The notes under the pieces: model-generated
What the model was told of the DNA's origin: nothing
The model's database searches: none
What the model saw: only the letters and a program-made list of their open reading frames with translations
Shown here: one piece after another, positions 9,051-17,588 of the stretch
How positions within the stretch are numbered: position 1 is the stretch's first letter
Layout: every line of letters starts with the position of its first letter
Made by a program: the position numbers and the translations under genes
Assembly (NCBI GenBank): GCA_036402115.1
Contig: DASWTM010000124.1
Span: forward strand, 1-64,000
DNA length: 64,000 bases
DNA from: Chryseosolibacter sp036402115
GTDB taxonomy: Bacteria; Bacteroidota; Bacteroidia; Cytophagales; Cyclobacteriaceae
Direction of reading: 5' to 3'

Positions 9051-9416
9051 ATGAATGCTTCAAGTAAAGCAAATGAGCGTGTCGCAAAAATGAGTTTTGC
9101 ATCTGTGTATCCGATGTATGTCGAGAAAGTCGAAAAAAAGGGAAGGACTAAACAGGAGTTGCACCAGGTTATTGAGTGGCTGACTGGTTTTGACAATAAG
9201 AAACTACAGGAGTTAATCAAAGACAAAGCAACGTTTAAAACATTTTTTGACGAAGCGAAGCTGAATCCAAACGCAAGCCTTATCACCGGAGTGATATGCG
9301 GTTATCGTGTAGAAGAGATTGAAGATCCTTTCATGCAAAAGGTGAGATACCTCGATAAGCTGGTTGACGAACTTGCAAAAGGGAAGAAGATGGAAAAAAT
9401 TCTGCGTGGTTCTTAG
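9051..9416 (+). CDS. DUF2200 family protein
   Basis: A 121-residue soluble protein with strong family signature: N-terminal A-N-E-R-V-A-K-M-S-F-A-S-V-Y-P-M-Y, then E-K-K-G-R-T-K-x-E-L and an ITGVICGYRVEEIEDP stretch near residues 82-98, ending in a charged helix. DUF2200 proteins are small cytosolic proteins of unknown function found alone. The preferred start is the ATG at 9051. The next gene follows after 23 bp, so the two may be co-transcribed, but their products do not suggest a shared pathway. Confidence 0.8.
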   Translation: MNASSKANERVAKMSFASVYPMYVEKVEKKGRTKQELHQVIEWLTGFDNKKLQELIKDKATFKTFFDEAKLNPNASLITGVICGYRVEEIEDPFMQKVRYLDKLVDELAKGKKMEKILRGS

Positions 9417-9439
9417 AATGCATCACTAATTTGCGAGGG

Positions 9440-10000
9440 ATGAATTACGACTTTTTCGCAGACAAAGCAGATAAAATTGAAGTGCTCAACTTTATTTTTC
9501 GCGATACAGACTTTCATGTCTATGATCTAGGCTCTCCTTATGGCGAAAAAATAAACCGCTATTCTTCCGCAGAAGAGATAGTTTCAAAATTTGATTTAAT
9601 TAACGGGGATAAATTTGCGGTTGCTTTCCAATTGTGGGCTCCGGCTTCAAAGGGAGCAGTCATCTTTCGGCAAGTGAACCTCGATCCCAAATATTGTAAG
9701 GGTCATACTTTTCGTTATGCAACCGAGGGCCTCGGTCTTATTCAGTTGTACTTCGGAGGAACGAAAAATAATGAGCTGCACCCATCGCATATTGGGCACT
9801 TCAGTCAAAGGCGCGTTCTGGCGGGAGCAACAACTCCTGAACAACTCGCTTTCGTAAATCAATGGGATTGGAAGGAAGTCGAGAAGGCAGGCCGGAAGTT
9901 GAGTTATCAGATTAAGAAAATGTCAGTAAGAAAGTCCCCGACTGGTGACGTGCTGCCTGCAGCCGAGAAACTTTTATCGACAGGTATAACGTTGCGTTAA
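9440..10000 (+). CDS. Hypothetical protein
   Basis: A 186-residue protein I do not recognise. The ATG at 9440 is preferred over an upstream TTG at 9431. It has no signal peptide or membrane segment. The N-terminus (DFFADKADKIEVLNFIF) is helical and acidic. A central part (about 55-120) has beta character with YFGGTKNNELHPSHIGHFSQ, and the C-terminus is helical and basic. The aromatic-rich D-L-G-S-P-Y-G-E and the H-P-S-H-I-G-H cluster are the most distinctive stretches. It sits between DUF2200 and a 79-residue unknown protein in the same direction with short gaps, so an operon is likely. Confidence 0.6.
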   Translation: MNYDFFADKADKIEVLNFIFRDTDFHVYDLGSPYGEKINRYSSAEEIVSKFDLINGDKFAVAFQLWAPASKGAVIFRQVNLDPKYCKGHTFRYATEGLGLIQLYFGGTKNNELHPSHIGHFSQRRVLAGATTPEQLAFVNQWDWKEVEKAGRKLSYQIKKMSVRKSPTGDVLPAAEKLLSTGITLR

Positions 10001-10018
10001 GACCTCGATCATCATTTT

Positions 10019-10258
10019 ATGGAAACATACATGCTCCCGGCTACTGCGAAGTTTTCATATAGAGTTGAATTCAGATACAAGAAGTTCAACGATGGTCTGC
10101 AGTTGACAGACTTTATCAAATCGAGCGTCTTGACCACTGCTGACGAACGCGTTCCTGATCCTCTTGAGAGAAATTGGGTTGCTATCCCGGAAGCGCTGAA
10201 TGCAATCTATCAAAAGACAGAGCTGATCACTGTGCAGGTTCCGCATGGTTTGAATTAG
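10019..10258 (+). CDS. Small hypothetical protein
   Basis: A 79-residue protein I do not recognise, starting with ATG 18 bp after the previous stop. No signal peptide, membrane segment or cysteines. The composition is ordinary for a coding region (YRVEFRYKKFNDGLQLTDF, DPLERNWVAIPEALNAI), and the spacing suggests it is the last gene of the 9051-10258 group. It converges with the hydrolase gene 13 bp away. Confidence 0.5.
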   Translation: METYMLPATAKFSYRVEFRYKKFNDGLQLTDFIKSSVLTTADERVPDPLERNWVAIPEALNAIYQKTELITVQVPHGLN

Positions 10259-10271
10259 CGCAGGCACGAAT

Positions 10272-11087
10272 CTACTTATTCCTGCCTACGAGATTCAATA
10301 CTTCGCTTATCACCAATTCTGGTTCATCGAATTGCACGTAATGTCCACTTTTATTAGCATACACGTGCCGGATGTGTGGATATTCGCTAGCCCATCGTTT
10401 GTGCAACGCTACTTTTATTTCATTTGCGCCTTTTAGGAAGTCGAACGAAGATTCTGGCGTTTTCATGGCAGTGATGACAGTGGTAGGAATTGCAGGGTTG
10501 AAGGGCAGGCCTTTCATCTTTTCATTGTTGACGCTAAAATAGTCAGACTCATTTCGCACGCCTTCCTTCCAATTCGGATCGCGCCCGTGCTCCATTAGAC
10601 TGTCGTACTTTCGGATTTCTTCGACAGTCTTGATGCGTTTGAACTCATCATGCATGTGCTCGACAGTAGCATCGATCAGCACCAGCCCAACCACCTTGTC
10701 GGGATGCTTGTGGGCAAAGTAACGGGCGATGTGACCCCCATACGAGTGGCCAACGAGAATGTATGGAGGTGCTATCTTTTCTACTCGAAGGAGTTCATTC
10801 AATTCGAAGAGCATTGAGTCGAGACTTCTGTCTTTGCTGATCATTTCAGATTCACCAAGTCCCGCGCGATCGTATGAGAACGTCCGTGTGACCCCGGCAA
10901 TCTGTTTCTGCACCGACATCCAGCTACTTACCCGATCGCCAAATCCCGAAATGAACAACACGACAGGTTGACCTTTGCCAGTCTCCAGGATGTGCTGCTT
11001 CTTTCCGAAGGTATAGGTGAATCGGTCCGCTGGTTTTTCACTGCAGGAGAGCCAAAGTAGTGTGGAGAAAATAATAGCAGCACGCAT
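10272..11087 (-). CDS. Alpha/beta-hydrolase lipoprotein
   Basis: A 271-residue alpha/beta-hydrolase. The ATG at 11087 is preferred over the GTG one codon upstream. The signal peptide ends in a lipobox (LWLSC, Cys15), so the protein is probably a lipoprotein facing the periplasm or cell surface. The fold is clear: oxyanion-loop region ISGFGD (46-51), nucleophile elbow G-H-S-Y-G-G with Ser115, IDAT after strand 6, and a C-terminal S-G-H-Y-V-Q-F-D-E-P with His249 as likely catalytic base. Substrate is not predictable. It is read divergently from the GH13 lipoprotein gene with a 118-bp shared upstream region, which hints at linked expression. Confidence 0.82.
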   Translation of the reverse strand: MRAAIIFSTLLWLSCSEKPADRFTYTFGKKQHILETGKGQPVVLFISGFGDRVSSWMSVQKQIAGVTRTFSYDRAGLGESEMISKDRSLDSMLFELNELLRVEKIAPPYILVGHSYGGHIARYFAHKHPDKVVGLVLIDATVEHMHDEFKRIKTVEEIRKYDSLMEHGRDPNWKEGVRNESDYFSVNNEKMKGLPFNPAIPTTVITAMKTPESSFDFLKGANEIKVALHKRWASEYPHIRHVYANKSGHYVQFDEPELVISEVLNLVGRNK

Positions 11088-11205
11088 CACACAAGATAAT
11101 CATTTTCAACCTAAACTGGTCCGTGAGGCTTTCTACTGCCATAGCTACCGTGTCAGATTTCATTATCTTAGTGTAACGCTCACTGTCAACACAAACCTCA
11201 CAACC

Positions 11206-12933
11206 ATGAGATACCTGACCGTCACTTTCCTTGCCGTTATAATGCTGGCATGTAGCACTAGGAAAAAAGAGCAAGCCGGGGCTAGCAACATCGATAAGAA
11301 ATGGTGGAAAGAAACGATCGTGTATCAGATCTATCCCAGAAGTTTTAAAGATTCAAATGGCGATGGTGTTGGAGACCTTCGCGGGATAATCGAGAAACTG
11401 GACTACATCGAGAGCCTTGGTGTAAATGCTGTGTGGCTCAATCCGATTTATTCCTCCCCGAATGCAGACAACGGTTACGATGTAAGCGACTATCGAAACA
11501 TCATGGCAGAGTTTGGTACGATGGCCGACTTTGATGAAATGCTGGAGGGAATGCACAAGCGAAAGATCAAGTTAATCATGGACATCGTTGTCAACCACAG
11601 CAGCGATGAGCATGAATGGTTCAGGCAGTCGCGCAGTTCGCGTGACAATCCTTATCGCGATTTCTATCATTGGTGGCCTGCGGAAAAAGGAAAACCCAAT
11701 TTTCGCTATAGTCTTTTTGATGAAACCGGAGATGCCTGGAAGTATGACAAACAAACTAACGCTTACTACCTGCACTACTTTTCATCGAAACAACCAGACC
11801 TCAATTGGGAGAATCCAAAGCTCCGGCAGGAAGTCTATTCGTTCATGAGGTTCTGGGCCGACAAAGGTGTGGATGGTTTTCGGCTGGATGCATTCCAGTT
11901 TGCTGCGAAAGACACAACGTATCCTAAATTCCCGGAAGGGTATGAGAAAGAATTTGTAAAGTACTATGCGATGCAGGGAAATCTGCACGAATACCTGCGC
12001 GAAATGAATCGCGAAGTTTTTAGCAAGTATGACGTGATGAGCGTTTCGGAAGGAGCGGGTAACACCATGGAAGACGCGCACAACCTTGTGGATGAAGAGC
12101 GAAAAGAACTGAACATGGCCTATGCGTTCGAAGGTGTCGACATAGCGAAGTCAACCGGATATGATCTTCTTCATTTCAAAAAAGTTTTTACGAAATGGGA
12201 TAGTGCATTCGCGGATAAGGGGTGGTTGTCAATTTTCCTAGCAAATCATGACCAGGCGAGAATGGTAAGTCGTTTTGCCAGCGATGCACCTGAGTTTCGC
12301 GAAGCATCCGCCAAATTGTTGAACACTTTTATTTTGAGCATGCGGGGAACTCCTTACTGCTACTATGGCGATGAACTTGGCATGACAAATCCTGGGTTTG
12401 AAAAAATCGAACAGTATCGCGACATCCAGGCGTTGAACATGTATAAAAAGACTCTCAGCTCAGGAGGAGATCTGGATGAGTATCTAAGAGAACTCAGGTT
12501 TAGTTCCAGAGACAACGGACGAACTCCCATGCAGTGGGACACCACCTTGAATGCTGGCTTTTCTTCGGCCACGCCATGGCTGTCAATCAACACTAACTAC
12601 AACCAAATCAACGTAGCATATCAGGAACATGATCCTCGCTCCGTGTTGAATCATTTTCGCAAACTAACGGAGCTAAGGAAGAAGACGGATGCACTTGTGT
12701 ACGGAAAGTACACGCTGCTGTTAAAGGATCATCCAAAAGTTTATGCTTATACGCGGGTTATGAATGATACACGCGTACTTGTGCTTTTGAATTTTTCAAA
12801 GGAGCAAAGCGTGGTTAGTATAGATCAACTCTCATCCAGGAAGGAGGCGCTGATAAACAACTACGATAGCGTTGACATAGATGGTTCAAAGGTTACTTTA
12901 AATCCTTATCAGGCTGTTATTCTATCTTACTAG
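11206..12933 (+). CDS. GH13 alpha-glucosidase, lipoprotein
   Basis: A 575-residue GH13 enzyme. The ATG at 11206 gives a lipoprotein signal peptide with lipobox MLAC (Cys16); the same frame is open upstream but lacks a plausible start. The TIM barrel starts W-W-K-E-T-I-V-Y-Q-I-Y-P-R-S-F. Catalytic residues are visible: nucleophile Asp228 in G-F-R-L-D-A-F, acid/base Glu282 in V-S-E-G, and Asp349 in L-A-N-H-D-Q. The motif at beta-3 is D-I-V-V-N-H. The pattern matches oligo-1,6-glucosidase / alpha-glucosidase / trehalose hydrolase type enzymes. It probably releases glucose from alpha-glucosides outside the cytoplasm. No Sus-type transporter is adjacent. Confidence 0.9.
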   Translation: MRYLTVTFLAVIMLACSTRKKEQAGASNIDKKWWKETIVYQIYPRSFKDSNGDGVGDLRGIIEKLDYIESLGVNAVWLNPIYSSPNADNGYDVSDYRNIMAEFGTMADFDEMLEGMHKRKIKLIMDIVVNHSSDEHEWFRQSRSSRDNPYRDFYHWWPAEKGKPNFRYSLFDETGDAWKYDKQTNAYYLHYFSSKQPDLNWENPKLRQEVYSFMRFWADKGVDGFRLDAFQFAAKDTTYPKFPEGYEKEFVKYYAMQGNLHEYLREMNREVFSKYDVMSVSEGAGNTMEDAHNLVDEERKELNMAYAFEGVDIAKSTGYDLLHFKKVFTKWDSAFADKGWLSIFLANHDQARMVSRFASDAPEFREASAKLLNTFILSMRGTPYCYYGDELGMTNPGFEKIEQYRDIQALNMYKKTLSSGGDLDEYLRELRFSSRDNGRTPMQWDTTLNAGFSSATPWLSINTNYNQINVAYQEHDPRSVLNHFRKLTELRKKTDALVYGKYTLLLKDHPKVYAYTRVMNDTRVLVLLNFSKEQSVVSIDQLSSRKEALINNYDSVDIDGSKVTLNPYQAVILSY

Positions 12934-12972
12934 TCCGGCATCACGGCCTTATTGGGGATAAGTGTTTTGATG

Positions 12973-14163
12973 CTAAATTAACTTCAGCCACTTTTTCTCT
13001 GGGTGGGCAAACTTATATCGTTCATAGGCCCTGCAGATGAAGAAGAGCATAACGACATCAATTGCAAACACGAGGTACAGAAGCGGTAACGACCATTGAT
13101 GACCCGGCTCCTGGAACCAGACGTACGGTGCAGTGTCATAGTATTGCGATAAGGTTTGTCCTTCCCTTAACAGATTGACAAGAACAGCACTGACGTGAAT
13201 GACTGGAATATGAAGCAAATAGTAGAATAGCGGTACCCGGCCGAAAACTTTAATGGCTTCCGAAATCCGTCCGCGTGTACGTTCGACAAACGGCATCGCG
13301 AGAATTCCTGGGCCAAGCGTCATCAACAGATAAAATTGTGAAGCGGGATATTTGCGTTGGTTAAGCAGTTGAAAGATGAAGGGTGCATCTTCATCAGCGC
13401 CTTCATTCGACATCGCCATACCACTTCCGCCAATAATGAAAAGCAGTGTTGCCAACGAGCCGATCCAAAGGAATAATCTGTTTCGTTTCGCAGGTTCCAG
13501 TTCAAACAATTTTCCAAAGCCATAGCCCGCTGCCATCACACCAATCCATGGAACAAGGACGTAAAGAATTGTAATCCCTTCAGGTCCCTCAAATCCGGAT
13601 GCGTAGATGAATTCCCAATAGCGTCCGAATCCCTGACGACTTCCTTCCGGGATGAGACCGGGTACTCCAGCAAAGAAGTCTTGTAGGAATATGATCGCTA
13701 CTCCAAGTAATCCGGCCCAGATGGCTTTCAGATACACAAGCCCCGCCATCATGATCATGCACGCCCCGATCATCCAGATTACTCCCGCGAGAAAAAATTC
13801 ACCATAATTAAAGTTGAATGTCCACGAGAATCGGATCACGGTGAATTCCAATAGAATGAGTAATGCACCACGTGTCAGGAGATAACGCGATAGTTTGGAT
13901 TTATCTTCAGACTTCGCTCCATACAAATAGGCACTTGTTCCAGATAGAAAGACAAACAAGGGCGCGCAGAAATGGGTAACCCACCGCGTAAAGAAAATTC
14001 CGGCTTCAGGTCCACCGGCAGGTAAGCCTGAGTATACGCGCACGTGATCAATGGCCATCAGGATCATGACGATGCCACGAATGAAATCGACAGACTGAAT
14101 TCTTGATTGAATGGTGTCCGTTGCAGGATCACGCAATTGCGAAGTGGGTGCTGCTGCGATCAT
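12973..14163 (-). CDS. DUF1624 / heparan-alpha-glucosaminide N-acetyltransferase-like membrane protein
   Basis: A 396-residue polytopic protein with about 10 membrane helices. The N-terminal Q-S-V-D-F-I-R-G-I-V-M-I-L-M-A-I-D-H-V-R (about 23-42) is the hallmark of the DUF1624 / HGSNAT-like acyltransferase family, where the D-H motif in TM1 is expected near the active site. Family members transfer acyl groups across the membrane or have unknown substrates. The ATG (complement of 14161-14163) is followed by a 22-residue cytoplasmic tail. It is monocistronic, converging with GH13 across 39 bp. Substrate unknown. Confidence 0.82.
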   Translation of the reverse strand: MIAAAPTSQLRDPATDTIQSRIQSVDFIRGIVMILMAIDHVRVYSGLPAGGPEAGIFFTRWVTHFCAPLFVFLSGTSAYLYGAKSEDKSKLSRYLLTRGALLILLEFTVIRFSWTFNFNYGEFFLAGVIWMIGACMIMMAGLVYLKAIWAGLLGVAIIFLQDFFAGVPGLIPEGSRQGFGRYWEFIYASGFEGPEGITILYVLVPWIGVMAAGYGFGKLFELEPAKRNRLFLWIGSLATLLFIIGGSGMAMSNEGADEDAPFIFQLLNQRKYPASQFYLLMTLGPGILAMPFVERTRGRISEAIKVFGRVPLFYYLLHIPVIHVSAVLVNLLREGQTLSQYYDTAPYVWFQEPGHQWSLPLLYLVFAIDVVMLFFICRAYERYKFAHPEKKWLKLI

Positions 14164-14265
14164 ACGGTTAGGAATTAAGGAGGGATGCTATTTTAAATGT
14201 AGCAAACTTTTTCCTTGATTCCTTCACCCTATCGGTGCGTAAGGGTATAGTGCTGCTCTACGAAA

Positions 14266-14290
14266 ATTTAAGATTTAAGATTTAAGATTT
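14266..14290. repeat. Heptamer tandem repeat
   Basis: Three perfect copies of ATTTAAG (14266-14286) followed by ATTT. It lies just downstream of the chrA stop and upstream of the DUF1624 start on the same strand. Slippage at such a site could alter spacing, but no function is visible. Confidence 0.7.
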
Positions 14291-14297
14291 TCGGCAG

Positions 14298-15440
14298 TTA
14301 CATGACCATCTTGAGGACAATGCCAATCGCAGCCGCAGCGAGTATCACCAGGGGCTCCTGTAGTTTCTTGAATCTGAACAGCAAGGCTGCCGTTGAGATG
14401 GCAATGATGATAGAGGTGATATCGACTAATGTTCGTTTCGCTATAACAAGGACGGCTCCGGCAATAGCACCGATCGCTGCCGCAGTCACTCCATCAACAA
14501 ACGCCTTGATCGCAGGATGCTTTCCATACTTCTTAAAATAAGGAGCAGGGATGATCGTAAAAAGGTAACAGGGAATGAACGTTGCTGCTGCAGCTACAAC
14601 TGCGCCCCAGGTTCCGGCAACGAGATAACCAATAAATCCGACCGTAATCACAACGGGTCCAGGTGTGATCATCGCTACGGCAACGGCATCGAGAAACTGT
14701 TGCTCATTCAGCCATTGATATTCCTTGACCACACCTCCGTAAAGAAACGGCACAATGGCGAGCCCGCTGCCGAAGACGAAGGCACCCGCCTTGGTGAAGA
14801 ACCACGCAATCTGCCAGAGCTTCGACTCCGTTGCAATGGGCTGAACCTGCAACAGCACGGCCGGAAGAAATCCATTTGCTGACGCTAACCACTTCGGTGG
14901 CGCCTTGGCGAACCAGACAGCAAATCCACCCAGCAAAATGAGCCAGAGGATTTCCTGTTCTGTGATAAAGGTAGTAATGGCCAGCACAATGAAAATTGCC
15001 CACAACAATTTGTCTCGTCCGATACTCTTGGTGGTAAGCTTGTAACTTCCAATCGCGATGATGCCGATCACGGCCGCACCTACACCATAGAACACGGCTT
15101 GCATCCATGGAAGTCCACCGTACGAAACATAAGCGTAGCCAATGCCAAGCACCATGAGGAAGGAGGGAAGAACAAAGGCAATCCCTGCGAGCGTTGCGCC
15201 AAGGATTCGGTAGTGAACAAATCCAATGTAAATCGCCAGTTGGGCTGCCAACGGTCCGGGTGCCAGTTGTGAAAGGGCCAGTCCTTCCTTGTAGTCGTCT
15301 TCGCTAATCCACTTCTTTTCGTCAACCAGATCGCGATGCATATATCCGACCAGTGCAACAGGACCGCCAAAGCCCCACGTTCCGAGCTTCAGATAATAGA
15401 TGATGAGGTCCTTGAGCGAGTAGCGGGGTGTCGTTTCCAT
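14298..15440 (-). CDS. chrA: Chromate transporter ChrA (two-domain CHR family)
   Basis: A 380-residue membrane protein with the duplicated CHR architecture of long-chain chromate transporters. The first domain starts at about residue 8 with YYLKLGTWGFGGPVALVGYM and contains L-S-Q-L-A-P-G-P. The second starts near 208 with FFTKAGAFVFGSGLAIVP and contains A-M-I-T-P-G-P-V-V. The paired G-F-G-G-P and Q-x-x-P-G-P motifs are characteristic. ChrA exports chromate, lowering cytosolic Cr(VI). It is the last gene of a leftward operon after a DUF2490 protein (11 bp upstream) and a regulator with a ChrB C-terminal domain, which strongly supports the assignment. Confidence 0.93.
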   Translation of the reverse strand: METTPRYSLKDLIIYYLKLGTWGFGGPVALVGYMHRDLVDEKKWISEDDYKEGLALSQLAPGPLAAQLAIYIGFVHYRILGATLAGIAFVLPSFLMVLGIGYAYVSYGGLPWMQAVFYGVGAAVIGIIAIGSYKLTTKSIGRDKLLWAIFIVLAITTFITEQEILWLILLGGFAVWFAKAPPKWLASANGFLPAVLLQVQPIATESKLWQIAWFFTKAGAFVFGSGLAIVPFLYGGVVKEYQWLNEQQFLDAVAVAMITPGPVVITVGFIGYLVAGTWGAVVAAAATFIPCYLFTIIPAPYFKKYGKHPAIKAFVDGVTAAAIGAIAGAVLVIAKRTLVDITSIIIAISTAALLFRFKKLQEPLVILAAAAIGIVLKMVM

Positions 15441-15451
15441 AGCGCTCAGCG

Positions 15452-16210
15452 TTAATCGTTGTTACGTAAGTCGAGCGAGTGGAACACGAAGAACCGGATG
15501 GTATGCGTTGAGAAGTAATTACTACCGGAAGCCTCTTGCTGGTATACGTTCATGTAGCCGAGTTGTGCGTTGAGGTGTGACGAGAACTGGTAGCCGAATC
15601 CTGCAAAGAAGCGGTTCTGATCGAACGTGTTATACACAACCTTGTCGCCAAAGTTGAGGAATAGCTCGTTCATGATGGCTGCAAAAGGTGTCTTCGCTTT
15701 CATCTCTTTTCCTTTGAGCGGCAGGAAAAATGAAAAATTGTATCGTGCGCGGAACGTGTAGTTGTAGCCATCTTCTTTCACATCGGCAACGATCTTTTCA
15801 TTGAAGCGTTGTTCGAGCCGCAGCCATTGCAAAGTTGTAAGTCCGGGATACTTTTGATTCCACCAGATCTGTTGCCATGGACGATGCTCGTTGCGTGCGG
15901 TGTTCAACCCCTTTGGAGGGAAGTGATGTGCATAGGCGTATCCGATGTTTACGCGGAGATTGTCTTTAATAAAATAAGTGATGGCAGGACGAATCAGGAA
16001 TTGAAAAGGTCGTTCGGCAAAGTTTTCGGTTCTGCGATAGTGGACGTCAGTCCACATTCCCCATTTGTTTGAAAACCGGGTTTGGTTGAAATACCCAAGC
16101 CAAAATTGTTCACGGTTCTCGATGTGCTTTTCTGGTGCCTGCGCCAGTGAAACGTTGGCGGTAAAAATCAGTGCTGTGAATAAGATACTGTTGGTAAAAA
16201 ATCGCTTCAT
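15452..16210 (-). CDS. DUF2490 family outer-membrane/periplasmic protein
   Basis: A 252-residue exported protein. The ATG (complement of 16208-16210) starts the signal peptide MKRFFTNSILFTALIFTANV, cleaved after SLA; a longer frame begins 13 codons upstream without one. The pattern NREQFWLGYFNQTRFSNKW, the strand-turn-strand repeats with W/Y, and 'LRLEQRF' near the centre match DUF2490, predicted to be small beta-barrels. Function is unknown. It lies between chrA and the chromate-type regulator in one operon, so a role in chromate tolerance is possible but only inferred from position. Confidence 0.78.
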   Translation of the reverse strand: MKRFFTNSILFTALIFTANVSLAQAPEKHIENREQFWLGYFNQTRFSNKWGMWTDVHYRRTENFAERPFQFLIRPAITYFIKDNLRVNIGYAYAHHFPPKGLNTARNEHRPWQQIWWNQKYPGLTTLQWLRLEQRFNEKIVADVKEDGYNYTFRARYNFSFFLPLKGKEMKAKTPFAAIMNELFLNFGDKVVYNTFDQNRFFAGFGYQFSSHLNAQLGYMNVYQQEASGSNYFSTHTIRFFVFHSLDLRNND

Positions 16211-16287
16211 AAATAAATGTATGGGCACAATATCACACCCGGCATTCAACCCTGATAGAACAGAATTTACCCTTTTTTGTACGTTCT

Positions 16288-17127
16288 TTACTTCTTTGGC
16301 TCTTTTCTATAGGCCGAAGGACTCTTTCCGGTGTGTTTTTTGAAAATTCGAGTGAAATGACTTTGATCAGAAAAGCCGGTGAGGTAGGCGATTTCAGCCA
16401 GCGAATGATCTGATTCGTTCAATAACTGAATTGCCTTCTCGATCCGAAGCTTTCGAATATAATCTCCGAACGAGAGATCATCGAAATACTTCGAGAATTC
16501 ACGCGAGAGATAGGTCGGATGCACATTGAGGCTCTGCGATACCTCTTTCAGCGTGAGTGTCAGATTTGTGTCGATCTGGTCCTGGATGATCTCTTTGAGC
16601 TCTTTCGCCCACGCTGGAATTTTTTTCGATCCTGATTTCTGCTGTAGAAACTTTGTATAGACATCCAACAGCATATTTTCGATTGGGTTCTGTGTATGCT
16701 TGATGTTTTGCAAATCTTTTGCCCACGTGTAAAGGGCATCATAGATCATCATGCCGTTCGCCAGCAGCTGTTGATCGTCCTTTATATTCTGCGCGAGACC
16801 GGCAGATATCGCCCACAATCCGGACGCTTGTGCCGCGATGTCGTGGCGATCTGTGTCTGCACCCCGCACGATGACAGCCATGGCGTGAAGTGCCGGATCA
16901 GTCAAGTTGTGTTTCTTTAGGATGTAATCGAATGTGCACTGATCCCCGTAATGAGTATATTCCACGTCTGGTAAATCGAACGGTATAGCATTCAGCGCTT
17001 TGGATTGGGCGATTACCTGTTCGAAAGGAACGTATATGATCTCAGCTTCGCGATCGACAAAACGTTTGATCAGCCACGGGCAGGCTATGCGATCTATCTT
17101 CGGACGTTCACGTGTTATCCATTTCAT
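16288..17127 (-). CDS. ChrB C-terminal (chromate resistance) domain fused to AraC-type HTH
   Basis: A 279-residue protein. I prefer the ATG at 17127 over a TTG four codons upstream. The N-terminal half (about 1-140) matches the Chrome_Resist domain of ChrB: R-I-A-C-P-W-L-I-K-R-F-V-D, Y-V-P, G-D-Q-C-T-F-D and V-R-G-A-D-T-D-R-H-D. The C-terminal ~100 residues are a full AraC/XylS DNA-binding domain with two HTH motifs (LKEVSQSLNVHPTYLSREF; LAEIAYLTGFSDQSHFTRIF, ending G-K-S-P-S-A-Y-R). It is the first gene of the chrA operon, 77 bp before DUF2490. Inference: a one-component chromate-responsive activator of its own operon. Classical ChrB regulators lack an AraC domain. Confidence 0.88.
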   Translation of the reverse strand: MKWITRERPKIDRIACPWLIKRFVDREAEIIYVPFEQVIAQSKALNAIPFDLPDVEYTHYGDQCTFDYILKKHNLTDPALHAMAVIVRGADTDRHDIAAQASGLWAISAGLAQNIKDDQQLLANGMMIYDALYTWAKDLQNIKHTQNPIENMLLDVYTKFLQQKSGSKKIPAWAKELKEIIQDQIDTNLTLTLKEVSQSLNVHPTYLSREFSKYFDDLSFGDYIRKLRIEKAIQLLNESDHSLAEIAYLTGFSDQSHFTRIFKKHTGKSPSAYRKEPKK

Positions 17128-17357
17128 CTGGGTCAACAATAACGGCCTTAAAGATCGTAAAAATGTGTGGATGTCGTTTCATAGCCACTTCCGAGAAAAT
17201 TGCACAAACCGGGCCGCAGGTCCCGCGTTTTAGCGAGAGTGGCTAAAGGTAACATGATAAACTTAGTCCGGCAGCAACAGCTTGCCATCATCCCAGGTCG
17301 ATTGGACTTACCTTTGGGTTAATCCACGAAAAGAGTAGGTTTACAACTTAATTGCGC

Positions 17358-17454
17358 GTACCTTCACATCATCAATTGCGGATTCTTTTAATTCACTGCA
17401 CTTCTTTCCCCACGGGAACCGGTCTCTTAATCCTCTCCACAATTAATACTGAAT
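17358..17454 (+). promoter_or_regulatory. Shared upstream element, copy 1
   Basis: Seven sequence blocks occur here in the same order and at nearly the same spacing as at 21801-21896: GTACCTT, ATCAATTG, ATTCTTTTA, GGAACCGG, TTAATYCTCTC, CAATTAAYAC and TGAAT. The element ends 134 bp before the desaturase start. The 461-bp gap 17128-17588 holds no gene. The two copies lie upstream of two modules with related gene content, so this is probably a promoter plus 5' leader under common control. The regulator is unknown. Confidence 0.6.
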
Positions 17455-17588
17455 CAGCGCCACACACGAAGTGTTCTGCCGACTCTTAAAGATGCACCCT
17501 GAAAGTCAAGGTCGTCAATAACTTAGCGGGTCTTATCAGCCTTGGAGTGGTCAACCATTCAGTTGTGTGATCACGAGAGATAAATTCA

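Noticed and set aside
17415..17422. GGAAC in the shared upstream element as an EcfG-type (general stress, alphaproteobacterial) -35 box
   Set aside because: No matching -10 GTT at the right distance in either copy, and the EcfG system is not known in this phylum.
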